Assembly: GCA_002336725.1 (NCBI GenBank)
Contig: DDEO01000228.1
Coordinates: forward strand, 931-7,828
Direction: 5' to 3'
Source: Bacteroidetes bacterium UBA1952
GTDB taxonomy: Bacteria > Bacteroidota > Bacteroidia > Chitinophagales > Chitinophagaceae
DNA: 6,898 bases
Under the pieces are notes generated by a model, which was not told the DNA's origin, did no database searches, and saw only the letters and a list, made by a program, of their open reading frames with translations. A program made the position numbers and the translations under genes. Positions 1-5,767 of the stretch are shown here, piece after piece. Each line of letters starts with the position of its first letter. Within the stretch, counting starts at the first letter, position 1.

Positions 1-1824
1 TTCCGCAAGATGCTGCTGGCGATGGCGCGCGACCTGCGCGTCATCCTCATCAAGCTGGCCGACCGGCTGCATAATATGCGCACCCTCGACAGCATGGCGC
101 GCGACAAGCAGCTCAAAATTGCTTCCGAAACTACCTATATCTATGCACCGCTGGCGCACCGCCTCGGCTTCTACGAACTGAAAAGCGAGCTGGAAGACCT
201 GGCGCTCAAATACGTGCAGCCGGAAGTCTTTAGCGAGATTTCGCAGGCCCTCAAAGATACCCACCGCGACCGCAGCCGCTACATCAATGAATTTATCCGC
301 CCGCTACGCGAAATGCTCGAAGCGCAGGGGCTGGATTTTAAAATCTATGGCCGCCCCAAAGCCATTCACAGCATCTGGGACAAGATACGCACCAAGCACG
401 TAACCTTCGAAGAGGTCTATGACCTGTTTGCCATCCGCATCATCCTCAACTCGCCGCCCGAGCGCGAACGGCAAGACTGCTGGCGCGTTTATTCGCTCAT
501 AACCAATGTCTATCGCCCATCGCCGGAGCGGCTGCGCGACTGGATTTCGGTGCCGAAGGGCAATGGCTACGAAGCCCTGCACACCACCGTGATGGGGCCG
601 GGCGGACGCTGGGTAGAGGTGCAGATTCGCTCGGCGCGGATGAACGAAATTGCCGAAAAAGGACTGGCCGCACACTGGCGCTATAAGGAGGGCAATTCAC
701 AGGAATCGAAACTCGATTCTTTCCTGCAAAACATCCGCGAACTGCTCCTGCAGGCCGAACACGGCGACACGCTGGAGTTTTTGCAGGACGTGAAACTGGA
801 TCTTTTTACCGAAGAAATCTACGTCTATACCCCAAAAGGCAGTATGCGGGTATTGCCCAAAGGCGCTACCGCACTGGATTTTGCCTTCGATATTCACTCC
901 GACCTCGGCCTGCAATGCATTGGCGCGAAGGTGAACTACAAACTTGTGCCGATGTCGCACCCGCTCAAAAGCGGCGATCAGGTGGAGATCATCACCTCGG
1001 CCAAGCAAAAACCCGATGCCGAATGGCTGGATTTTGTGCTGACCGGCAAGGCTAAATCGAAGATTAAAGCATTTTTGAAGGAAGAAAAACGCACCATTGC
1101 CATCCGGGGAAAAGACATTCTGGAAAAGAAACTCCAGGCGATGGGCATCCCCCTCTCCAAGCCCAATATCGTGGAGATGAGCAGCTATTTCCGGAAAATA
1201 GACGCTACCGACCTGTTCTATGGCGCGGCGGTGGGCAACTTCGACCTGCGGGAGCTGAAAAACTTCCGCATCGAAGGCGAACGGATGTTGCAGCCGGTTA
1301 AAGAAACCAACCTCGACAGCCGTCAGCTTATCCCCGAAGAAGCCCTGATGCCGCCTAAAGGCTCCGAAGTGGTCATCTTTGGCGATTCGCAGGATAAGAT
1401 TCTCTATAAGCTGGCCAACTGCTGTCAGCCCATTCCGGGCGACGATGTCTTCGGCTTCCAGTCGCCGGGCGAGGGTCTTAAAATCCACCGCACCGACTGC
1501 AAAAATGCTTCTCGCCTGATGGCCCAGCACGGCCACCGCGTGGTGAAGACCAAATGGGCCAAAAACAAGGAAATCTCCTTCCTCTGCGGCGTGCGCGTAA
1601 CGGGTCTCGACGATGTGGGCGTGATTCAGAAAATTGCCAACGTCGTTACCGCCGACCTGAAGATGAATATGCGCAGCCTAAGCATCGACGGCCACAACGG
1701 CGTGTTTGAAGGCACTATTATGGTGTATGTCCACGACCGCGAAGAGCTGGATTTGCTGAGCCAGAAATTGATAGAATCGGGCGGCATCAGCAAAGTAGAG
1801 CGACTGGAGGCGAGCGATTTGTAA
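1..1824 (+). CDS. rel: RelA/SpoT-family (p)ppGpp synthetase/hydrolase, 5'-truncated by the window edge
   Basis: Long RSH enzyme that makes and degrades the alarmone (p)ppGpp in the cytoplasm during the stringent response. The reading frame is open from base 1, so the first codon seen (Phe) is internal. Numbering from it: residues 18-28 (KLADRLHNMRT) are the end of the HD hydrolase domain with a metal-binding Asp21. The synthetase domain follows, with GRPK 117-120, Asp141 in YDLFAIRI and Glu206 in EVQIR. Then come a TGS domain (about 267-333), a Cys-rich segment with CC 474-475 and HRTDC 496-500, and a C-terminal ACT domain (about 523-603). By family comparison roughly 120 N-terminal residues, including the HDxxED motif, lie outside the window. 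The synthetase loop reads RLRD (177-180), the basic type of bifunctional Rel/SpoT rather than the acidic EXDD of monofunctional RelA. Hydrolase activity is inferred, because its main motif is not visible. The family assignment is very secure; choosing rel over spoT is naming convention. Confidence 0.97.
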   Translation, partial: FRKMLLAMARDLRVILIKLADRLHNMRTLDSMARDKQLKIASETTYIYAPLAHRLGFYELKSELEDLALKYVQPEVFSEISQALKDTHRDRSRYINEFIRPLREMLEAQGLDFKIYGRPKAIHSIWDKIRTKHVTFEEVYDLFAIRIILNSPPERERQDCWRVYSLITNVYRPSPERLRDWISVPKGNGYEALHTTVMGPGGRWVEVQIRSARMNEIAEKGLAAHWRYKEGNSQESKLDSFLQNIRELLLQAEHGDTLEFLQDVKLDLFTEEIYVYTPKGSMRVLPKGATALDFAFDIHSDLGLQCIGAKVNYKLVPMSHPLKSGDQVEIITSAKQKPDAEWLDFVLTGKAKSKIKAFLKEEKRTIAIRGKDILEKKLQAMGIPLSKPNIVEMSSYFRKIDATDLFYGAAVGNFDLRELKNFRIEGERMLQPVKETNLDSRQLIPEEALMPPKGSEVVIFGDSQDKILYKLANCCQPIPGDDVFGFQSPGEGLKIHRTDCKNASRLMAQHGHRVVKTKWAKNKEISFLCGVRVTGLDDVGVIQKIANVVTADLKMNMRSLSIDGHNGVFEGTIMVYVHDREELDLLSQKLIESGGISKVERLEASDL

Positions 1825-1835
1825 GGCTTCTATCT

Positions 1836-1860
1836 ATATATACTTTTTAATGGTATATAT
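1836..1860 (+). terminator. weak A/T hairpin just after rel, possible transcription end
   Basis: ATATATAC (1836-1843) and GTATATAT (1853-1860) form a perfect 8-bp inverted repeat around a 9-nt loop, 12 nt after the rel stop codon. The stem has a single G:C pair and no T-run follows, so it is a poor match to a classical intrinsic terminator. It may only mark the 3' end or an mRNA-stabilising structure. The call is inference from position. Confidence 0.25.
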
Positions 1861-1890
1861 GACGAATTGTATCGACGTACAATCTGCCGC

Positions 1891-2010
1891 GTTTGGGGGT
1901 TTTTAATACCAACTGCTTTTCTCTGCGTCTCTGCGCCTCTGCGAGACCGTTTGCGAGTTATCTTAAGACCAACTGCTTTTCTCTGCGTCTCTGCGAGGCT
2001 GTTTGTGTCT
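1891..2010. repeat. tandem array with 60-bp period made of CTCTGCG units
   Basis: Positions 1903-1935 and 1963-1995 are the same 33-bp stretch with one mismatch (1907 T against 1967 G), exactly 60 bp apart. The shared core runs from ACCAACTGC through CTCTGCGTCTCTGCG. After the core, copy 1 carries an 8-bp insertion (CCTCTGCG, 1936-1943) relative to copy 2. The two copies then resume similarity (AGACCGTTTG against AGGCTGTTTG). The bases before copy 1 (1891-1910) resemble those before copy 2 (1949-1970), so a degenerate third unit lies upstream. The array fills most of the spacer between rel and the M32 peptidase gene and has no convincing coding content. CTCTGCG-rich arrays of this kind are, from memory, scattered through intergenic DNA of several bacterial phyla; their function is not known to me. 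A poor promoter-like pair (TTTG 2002-2005, 18 nt, TATCTGCA 2024-2031) sits at the right end. Confidence 0.85.
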
Positions 2011-2069
2011 CTCTACGAGCATTTATCTGCAATGCAATCCTTTTCGCCTCCCTTTTTATCCTATAAGAA

Positions 2070-3572
2070 ATGCCCTACGCCGAATATCAGCGCCTGACGC
2101 AAAAAGCCGCCGATTTCAATAATGCCGCCGCCGTCCTGAGCTGGGACCAGGAAACCTATATGCCGCCCAAAGGCTTTGCCCTGCGCGGTCGCCAATTAGC
2201 CACACTCGCCTCGGCAGCCCACGAAATCCTGACCTCCGACCGCTACGCGGAATTACTACAAGTGCTTTCAAAAGATAAAAGCCTTCCTGAAGATGCACGC
2301 ATCAACGTCCTGCGCAGCGCCGAAGATTTTGAAAAAGCCCACAAGCTCTCGCCGCAGTTTGTAGAAGCCCTTTCGCTGCAAACTACCGTTTGTTTTGAAG
2401 CCTGGATGCAGGCGCGGGAAACGGGCGACTTCGCGCTGTACGAAGCGCCGCTGCAAAAAATGATAGACCTGAAGCGCGAACAGGCGGCGCTGTATGGCTT
2501 TGAAAATCACCCTTACGATGCCCTGCTCGACGACTATGAAAAAGGCGCTGCGGTGGCGCTGCTAGACCCGGTTTTTATAGATTTAAAGGCTGCTTTAACG
2601 CCCATTTTCCGGAAAATAATGGCCGCACCGCAGGTGGCGGACGCGGTGTTTTCCGGAAATTTTGAGAAAGAAAAACAGCTCCGCTTTACCGAAAACATCC
2701 TTCGGCAAATGGGCTATGATTTCGCAGCGGGACGGCAGGATTATTCCGAGCATCCGTTCTCCATTTCCTTTGGGCCGGAAGATGCCCGCATCACCACACG
2801 CGCCGACGAAAACAACCTGGCCTATATGCTCTGGAGCTCCGTCCACGAAGGCGGCCACGCGCTCTATGAACAAGGTCTGCCGCCGGCGCAATACGGGATG
2901 CCCCTCGGCGCGGCCTGCTCGCTTTCGATTCATGAAAGCCAAAGCCGGTTGTGGGAAAACTGCGTGGGGCGGGGCAGGGCGTTCTGGCAGTTTTTCTACC
3001 CGCAGTTGCAGTCCATCTTTCCGGAAAATCTTGACCCTTATACGCCGAACGATTTTTTCCGCGCGGCCAACCGCGTTGCGCCTTCTTTTATCCGCACCGA
3101 AGCCGACGAACTGACGTATCATTTCCACGTCCTTATCCGCTACGAAATCGAGAAAGACATTTTTTCCGGAAAACTACAGGCCAAAGACCTGCCCGACGCC
3201 TGGAATGCGGCTTACCAAAAATACCTCGGCATCACGCCGCCCGATGCAAAACCCGGCGTGCTTCAAGACGTGCATTGGGCGCATGGCTCATTTGGCTATT
3301 TCCCAACCTACAGCCTCGGCTCGCTGTATGCAGCGCAGTTTTATGAGCAGGCGCTGAAAGACATTCCGGGATTGGAAGCGCAGTTTGCTGAAGGGAATTT
3401 CGCCGCTTTGCTGCGCTGGCTGCGGGAAAATATCCATCAATATGGTCGCCGCCTGACCTCCGAAGAGCTGTGCCGACGCGCCACCGGCAGCGGGCTGAGC
3501 AGCAATGCGTTTATCCGGTATCTCGAAAACAAAATGGCACTGGTGTATCCGGCAGCGTTTGGAAATTCGTAA
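2070..3572 (+). CDS. M32-family (Taq-type) metallocarboxypeptidase
   Basis: Cytosolic zinc- or cobalt-dependent carboxypeptidase that removes C-terminal residues from peptides with broad specificity. All diagnostic M32 motifs are present in order: DARITTR (238-244, the DxRxT motif), HEGGH (259-263; metal ligands His259 and His263, catalytic Glu260), HESQSR (288-293; third ligand Glu289, 26 residues after His263 as in the Thermus and Pyrococcus enzymes), IRTEAD (341-346) and GVLQDVHW (396-403). The length of 500 residues is normal for the family, and there is no signal peptide or membrane segment. The ATG at 2070 is fixed by an in-frame TAA at 2064-2066, only one codon upstream; no Shine-Dalgarno sequence is visible. 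The gene is separated from rel by a repeat array and probably has its own promoter, though I see no strong one. The following small membrane-protein gene starts 12 nt after its stop, which suggests a shared transcript. The physiological substrate is not indicated; peptide recycling is an inference. Confidence 0.97.
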   Translation: MPYAEYQRLTQKAADFNNAAAVLSWDQETYMPPKGFALRGRQLATLASAAHEILTSDRYAELLQVLSKDKSLPEDARINVLRSAEDFEKAHKLSPQFVEALSLQTTVCFEAWMQARETGDFALYEAPLQKMIDLKREQAALYGFENHPYDALLDDYEKGAAVALLDPVFIDLKAALTPIFRKIMAAPQVADAVFSGNFEKEKQLRFTENILRQMGYDFAAGRQDYSEHPFSISFGPEDARITTRADENNLAYMLWSSVHEGGHALYEQGLPPAQYGMPLGAACSLSIHESQSRLWENCVGRGRAFWQFFYPQLQSIFPENLDPYTPNDFFRAANRVAPSFIRTEADELTYHFHVLIRYEIEKDIFSGKLQAKDLPDAWNAAYQKYLGITPPDAKPGVLQDVHWAHGSFGYFPTYSLGSLYAAQFYEQALKDIPGLEAQFAEGNFAALLRWLRENIHQYGRRLTSEELCRRATGSGLSSNAFIRYLENKMALVYPAAFGNS

Positions 3573-3584
3573 CTTTCGACGGCT

Positions 3585-4085
3585 ATGAAAGCGCCGCTTG
3601 TTCCCTTCTACACCGAATCGCTGACGCGGGACGAGACTTCTTTTTTGAAGGAGCGGCATGACGATGAGATGCGGGGTGTTTATAAGCTGTTCCGGATTTG
3701 CATGATTTTGAGCTTCCTGCTGCCTTTCGCCGGCGCGTGGATACGGGCGGCCCGCGAGGGCGATCCTTCCGAGTTTTCGATGCTGCGCTATTTTTTGCTG
3801 GTTTTCTGGCTGCTCGTCGTCAGCGCGCTGATAGCTGGTGTGCAATTTTGGCGCAACGTCTGGCCGCTGCGGCGCGATTTGCGCGGCGGCGAAAAGGTGG
3901 TAGAGCTGGCGACGGTGGAGCGCAAAGTTTTTATGCCAGGCGATGGCAGCTATCATTTATACCTGAACTCCGTCATCCGGCTGAGCATCGAAGTAGAAGA
4001 GGCGGCCTACCGGCTGCTGCGGCAGGGCGACGAGATTAATATTCTCTATGCACCACACTCCAAGCTGCACCTGGGGTATTTTTAA
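3585..4085 (+). CDS. unrecognised small membrane protein with two transmembrane helices and a soluble C-terminal domain
   Basis: I do not recognise a named family. The 166-residue product has a charged N-terminus (1-33), two hydrophobic helices at about 35-53 and 68-88 separated by a short charged loop, then a basic stretch (RRDLRGG, 96-102). A soluble tail (about 103-166) follows that looks beta-rich, with alternating hydrophobic residues and the sequence GDEINILYAPHSK at 148-160. The layout suggests a helical hairpin anchoring a small cytoplasmic domain, given the Arg-rich segment after helix 2; it is loosely reminiscent of DUF3592-like small membrane proteins, but that is a guess. The start is the first ATG after the stop of the peptidase gene, 12 nt downstream and in the same reading frame, so no longer N-terminus is possible without stop readthrough. 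Gene-like composition and tight spacing support a real gene, probably co-transcribed with the M32 peptidase. Nothing in the sequence shows a functional link between the two products. Confidence 0.8.
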   Translation: MKAPLVPFYTESLTRDETSFLKERHDDEMRGVYKLFRICMILSFLLPFAGAWIRAAREGDPSEFSMLRYFLLVFWLLVVSALIAGVQFWRNVWPLRRDLRGGEKVVELATVERKVFMPGDGSYHLYLNSVIRLSIEVEEAAYRLLRQGDEINILYAPHSKLHLGYF

Positions 4086-4183
4086 AACCGGGATTTCCGG
4101 AAAAATACTATCATAACGTGAGTCTCGTTTTAAAATAAGTGAGAAATGAACGTTTTATATGCTTTATCGTTAGCGGACGGCCT

Positions 4184-4235
4184 TGATTTTTAGCCAGAAA
4201 AATCACAGCCTTGAACTTTTGCTTCAAGGCAAAAG
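4184..4235. repeat. cluster of inverted repeats, two of them interlocked
   Basis: Three perfect inverted repeats lie within 52 bp. The first is TGATTTTT (4184-4191) with AAAAATCA (4198-4205), loop 6 nt. The second is GCCTTGAA (4208-4215) with TTCAAGGC (4223-4230), loop 7 nt. The third is CTTTTGC (4216-4222) with GCAAAAG (4229-4235), loop 6 nt. The second and third interlock (order A-B-A'-B') and share bases 4229-4230, so full pairing of one excludes part of the other unless a pseudoknot forms. GCCTTGA also occurs as a direct repeat at 4180-4186 and 4208-4214. The element resembles, from memory, short GCCTTGA/CTTTTGC palindromic spacers common in Bacteroidota intergenic DNA. On the minus strand the second hairpin is followed within a few bases by a T-run (complement of 4198-4202), so it could end the exbBD transcript. 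Confidence 0.6.
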
Positions 4236-4281
4236 AAGACGAAAGATGGACTCTTTATCCGAGATTCGCGTTACTTAGCGG

Positions 4282-4298
4282 CAGGACCGTCCTGTTTT
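4282..4298 (+). terminator. candidate intrinsic terminator for the upstream plus-strand genes
   Basis: CAGGA (4282-4286) pairs with TCCTG (4290-4294) around the 3-nt loop CCG, followed directly by TTTT and an A/T-rich stretch. The stem is short and lies about 200 bp after the stop codon of the last plus-strand gene, so the assignment is tentative. Confidence 0.3.
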
Positions 4299-4462
4299 AA
4301 TTCTGATCGTCTCTTCATTTTTCCGGAAAAAGGATTACAACAGCACTTGAAAGTGGGGTGTTTTTCCGGAAAACGAAAACATCTGCTCTGGGATAAAATT
4401 CAGGCCAAAGAAGACGCTGCCCGCAGCCCAGAAAGTGGCTTAGGCTATTGGATGGCTCTCCC

Positions 4463-4867
4463 TTACCGCCCGCTGTTCTCCACCGAGACCACCACGCGGT
4501 AGCCTTTCGCTTTGGCCGCCTTCAGCACTTCCAGAATATCGCCGTGGCGGCTGTTCTCATCGCCGTTGATGACGATAGTGGGTTCTGCATCGCCGCTTTT
4601 GAGTACAGCGGCATTGATTCCGGAACTCAGCGAGTCTTTTAGAATGGGCCGGGTGCCGATGAAAAAATTCCGGTTGGAGTCCACCGTTACCACCACTGTT
4701 TGCCGCGCTTTGGTGTCGGAGGCTGCTTTGGGCAGGCTCACCTTCACCAGGTTGGGGTTGGCCAGTGTGGAGATGATGAGGAAGAAGAACAGCAGGATAA
4801 ACAGGATGTCGTTGAGCGCCGAGGTGCCGCCTTCCTCGTTGTGGCGCAGGGATTTTCTGAGGTTCAT
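4463..4867 (-). CDS. exbD: ExbD/TolR-family biopolymer transport protein
   Basis: Inner-membrane subunit of the ExbB-ExbD proton channel, which converts the proton gradient into mechanical work delivered through a TonB-like protein to outer-membrane transporters. The 134-residue product has the classic shape: a short cytoplasmic N-terminus, one transmembrane helix (about 20-37) beginning with the essential proton-handling aspartate (Asp20 in SALND), and a periplasmic domain (about 42-134) ending VVVSVENSGR. The ATG overlaps the last codon and stop of exbB in an ATGA arrangement (4 nt shared), pointing to translational coupling. The length is typical of short ExbD proteins. A TolR-like role is possible from sequence alone, but the pairing with an ExbB-like partner and the absence of tol/pal genes favour ExbD. 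No tonB and no second exbD follow; the next 377 bp are non-coding. Confidence 0.93.
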   Translation of the reverse strand: MNLRKSLRHNEEGGTSALNDILFILLFFFLIISTLANPNLVKVSLPKAASDTKARQTVVVTVDSNRNFFIGTRPILKDSLSSGINAAVLKSGDAEPTIVINGDENSRHGDILEVLKAAKAKGYRVVVSVENSGR

Positions 4868-5565
4868 CCTACAACGCGGGGTTTATCCGCCGGAAATTCC
4901 AGAAAAGCATCCTGCAGGTCGGCGCCCGCAGCTTCCATACGGTTGGTGATTTTATTGACCTGCGTATTCAGATAATCGTAGGCCAGATAGGCGAGCAGGC
5001 CGATGATAAGACCCACCGCCGAGGTTACCATTTTGGTATAGATGCCGCCGGCGATGGCATCGAGCGAAAAGCCTACGTGCTGAATGTTGTAGAACAGCAC
5101 TATCATGCCCGCAATCGTTCCCAGAAAGCCGAAAATCGGGGCGATGCGGGAAATCGTATTCAGGATGCCGAGGTTTTTTTCTAATTGATAAATCTCCTGC
5201 CGGCCCGTGGCTTCCATAGCTTTTTCTACCTGCTCTGCCGTGCGGCCATAGCGCGAAAGCCCTTTCCCGACCATGCGGGCAACGGGGCCGGGTGTGGTTT
5301 TGGCCAGCGAGCGAGCCGCAGCGGCGTTGCCTTCCTGCAAATATTCGCGGATGCGCACCATAAAAAACGGGTCGTACTTTGCGCTTTTGCGCACCACCAG
5401 CAGCCGTTCAAAAAAGAAATACACCAGCGCCAGCGAGCAGAGGGCCAGCGGAATCATCAAAACGCCGCCTTCTTTGAGAAGATACCACAGAGAAAGACTG
5501 TCGCCGGAAGGGGCGGCAGATGCCGCATGAGAGAGCGTATCTACCTGAAAAAGAAAAAAGTGCAC
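4864..5565 (-). CDS. exbB: MotA/TolQ/ExbB proton-channel family protein
   Basis: Pore-forming partner of ExbD in the inner membrane. The 233-residue product has three membrane segments: about 34-54 (after the SLSLWYLLKEGG stretch), 134-158 and 171-197, with a large cytoplasmic region between the first two. The channel-lining motifs are GFLGTIAGM (146-154, containing Thr150) and TKMVTSAVG (177-185, containing Thr181). They correspond to the conserved threonines of helices 2 and 3 in ExbB. The start is GTG at 5565-5563; no in-frame ATG was found upstream in the stretch read by eye, and the next in-frame ATG (residue 37) would remove part of helix 1. The N-terminal stretch FFLFQVDTL matches the layout of Bacteroidota ExbB proteins as I know them. 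It heads a two-gene operon with exbD and diverges from sdhC across a 202-bp spacer holding promoter-like elements for both directions. Confidence 0.93.
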   Translation of the reverse strand: MHFFLFQVDTLSHAASAAPSGDSLSLWYLLKEGGVLMIPLALCSLALVYFFFERLLVVRKSAKYDPFFMVRIREYLQEGNAAAARSLAKTTPGPVARMVGKGLSRYGRTAEQVEKAMEATGRQEIYQLEKNLGILNTISRIAPIFGFLGTIAGMIVLFYNIQHVGFSLDAIAGGIYTKMVTSAVGLIIGLLAYLAYDYLNTQVNKITNRMEAAGADLQDAFLEFPADKPRVVG

Positions 5566-5603
5566 CGTGTGGAAAAAAGAGAAGAGTGAAAGCCGGAAAG
5601 GGC

Positions 5604-5637
5604 CAAAAATAGGACTTCGGCCCGAACGAATTAGAAA
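5604..5637 (-). promoter_or_regulatory. candidate exbBD promoter, Bacteroidota type
   Basis: Read on the minus strand, 5611-5604 is TATTTTTG, an exact match to the Bacteroidota -7 consensus TAnnTTTG. The upstream -33 position (5637-5634) reads TTTC instead of TTTG, with a 22-nt gap, so that half is weak. The expected transcript would have an untranslated leader of about 30 nt before the exbB GTG. Consensus from established knowledge of Bacteroidota promoters; use here is inferred. Confidence 0.4.
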
Positions 5638-5640
5638 ACT

Positions 5641-5654
5641 GCTAAAAAGTTAGC
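5641..5654. repeat. short inverted repeat in the divergent promoter region
   Basis: GCTAA (5641-5645) and TTAGC (5650-5654) form a perfect 5-bp inverted repeat with a 4-nt spacer. It lies immediately upstream of the weak -33 position of the exbB promoter candidate and about 40 bp upstream of the sdhC one. It could be a regulator-binding site, but arms of this length also arise by chance. Confidence 0.25.
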
Positions 5655-5692
5655 GAAATAGAAAACCCTGATAGCCGCCCGGGTGTTATCGG

Positions 5693-5724
5693 TTGTAGTT
5701 TGCGGGCTTTGGCGCTTATCTTTG
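5693..5724 (+). promoter_or_regulatory. candidate sdhCA promoter, Bacteroidota type
   Basis: TATCTTTG at 5717-5724 is an exact match to the -7 element TAnnTTTG. TTG at 5693-5695 stands 21 nt upstream and can serve as the -33 element. Transcription would begin around 5730, giving a leader of roughly 35-40 nt before the sdhC ATG. This is the best promoter match in the window. Confidence 0.55.
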
Positions 5725-5767
5725 CAAACCTTTTCTCAACGCTTTTGTAATTTTTTTGTCAGAAAAT

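Larger units (their letters stand above)
4086..4462. other. 377-bp non-coding spacer between convergent genes
   Basis: This spacer separates the end of the 166-codon gene (+) from the end of exbD (-). I see no coding region, tRNA or other RNA gene I can name. It is more A/T-rich than its surroundings and contains three TTCCGGAA palindromes (4095, 4321, 4364). It also has a compact cluster of inverted repeats (4184-4235) and a small GC hairpin with a T-run (4282-4298), each described separately. As the meeting point of two transcripts it is expected to carry terminators for both strands; the inverted repeats are the obvious candidates. Confidence 0.8.
1188..4625. repeat. dispersed palindrome TTCCGGAA (mostly TTTCCGGAAA), nine copies
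   Basis: Exact TTCCGGAA occurs at 1189, 2607, 2651, 3019, 3164, 4095, 4321, 4364 and 4618 (first base of each). All except the last extend to TTTCCGGAAA. The copies at 2607, 3164, 4318-4331 and 4364 extend to 12-14 bp perfect palindromes. For an 8-base word about 0.1 occurrence would be expected in a window this size with even base composition. One copy lies in rel, four in the M32 gene, three in the 4086-4462 spacer and one in exbD; I found none in exbB, sdhC or the sdhA part. Inside the M32 gene the copies fall in all three codon phases, encoding FRK, FSG or FPE, so the conserved unit is the DNA word and not a peptide. Confidence 0.8.

Noticed and set aside
697..1536. 279-codon open frame on the minus strand inside rel
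   Set aside because: It lies fully antisense to a confidently identified gene, has no recognisable domain, and its openness follows from the codon bias of the sense strand.
2002..2031. TTTG, 18 nt, TATCTGCA as a promoter for the M32 gene
   Set aside because: The -7 half lacks the TTTG core and the spacing is short; it lies at the end of a T/C/G-rich repeat where such matches arise easily.
1867..2097. 76-codon plus-strand open frame before the M32 gene
   Set aside because: It is made largely of the tandem repeat array, giving a repetitive peptide (PTAFLCVSA twice), and overlaps the start of the peptidase gene in another frame.
3288..3956. 222-codon minus-strand open frame across the M32 gene end and the following small gene
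   Set aside because: It would overlap two plus-strand genes on the opposite strand, and its composition is that of a shadow frame.
4088..4105. CCGG-gattt-CCGG followed by A residues after the stop at 4085 as a terminator
   Set aside because: The stem is only 4 bp and is followed by A rather than T on the coding strand.
4512..4949. 145-codon plus-strand open frame opposite exbD and the end of exbB
   Set aside because: Antisense to two recognised genes, with no domain and no promoter or start-site support.
5699..5702. TTTG as the -33 element of the sdhC promoter
   Set aside because: It is only 14 nt from the -7 element, too close; the TTG at 5693-5695 gives a suitable 21-nt spacing.
5756..5767. 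TTG at 5756 as the sdhC start
   Set aside because: An ATG four codons later gives the expected N-terminus (MKWSTAFSSAIGKK); TTG starts are rarer and the extra residues add nothing recognisable.
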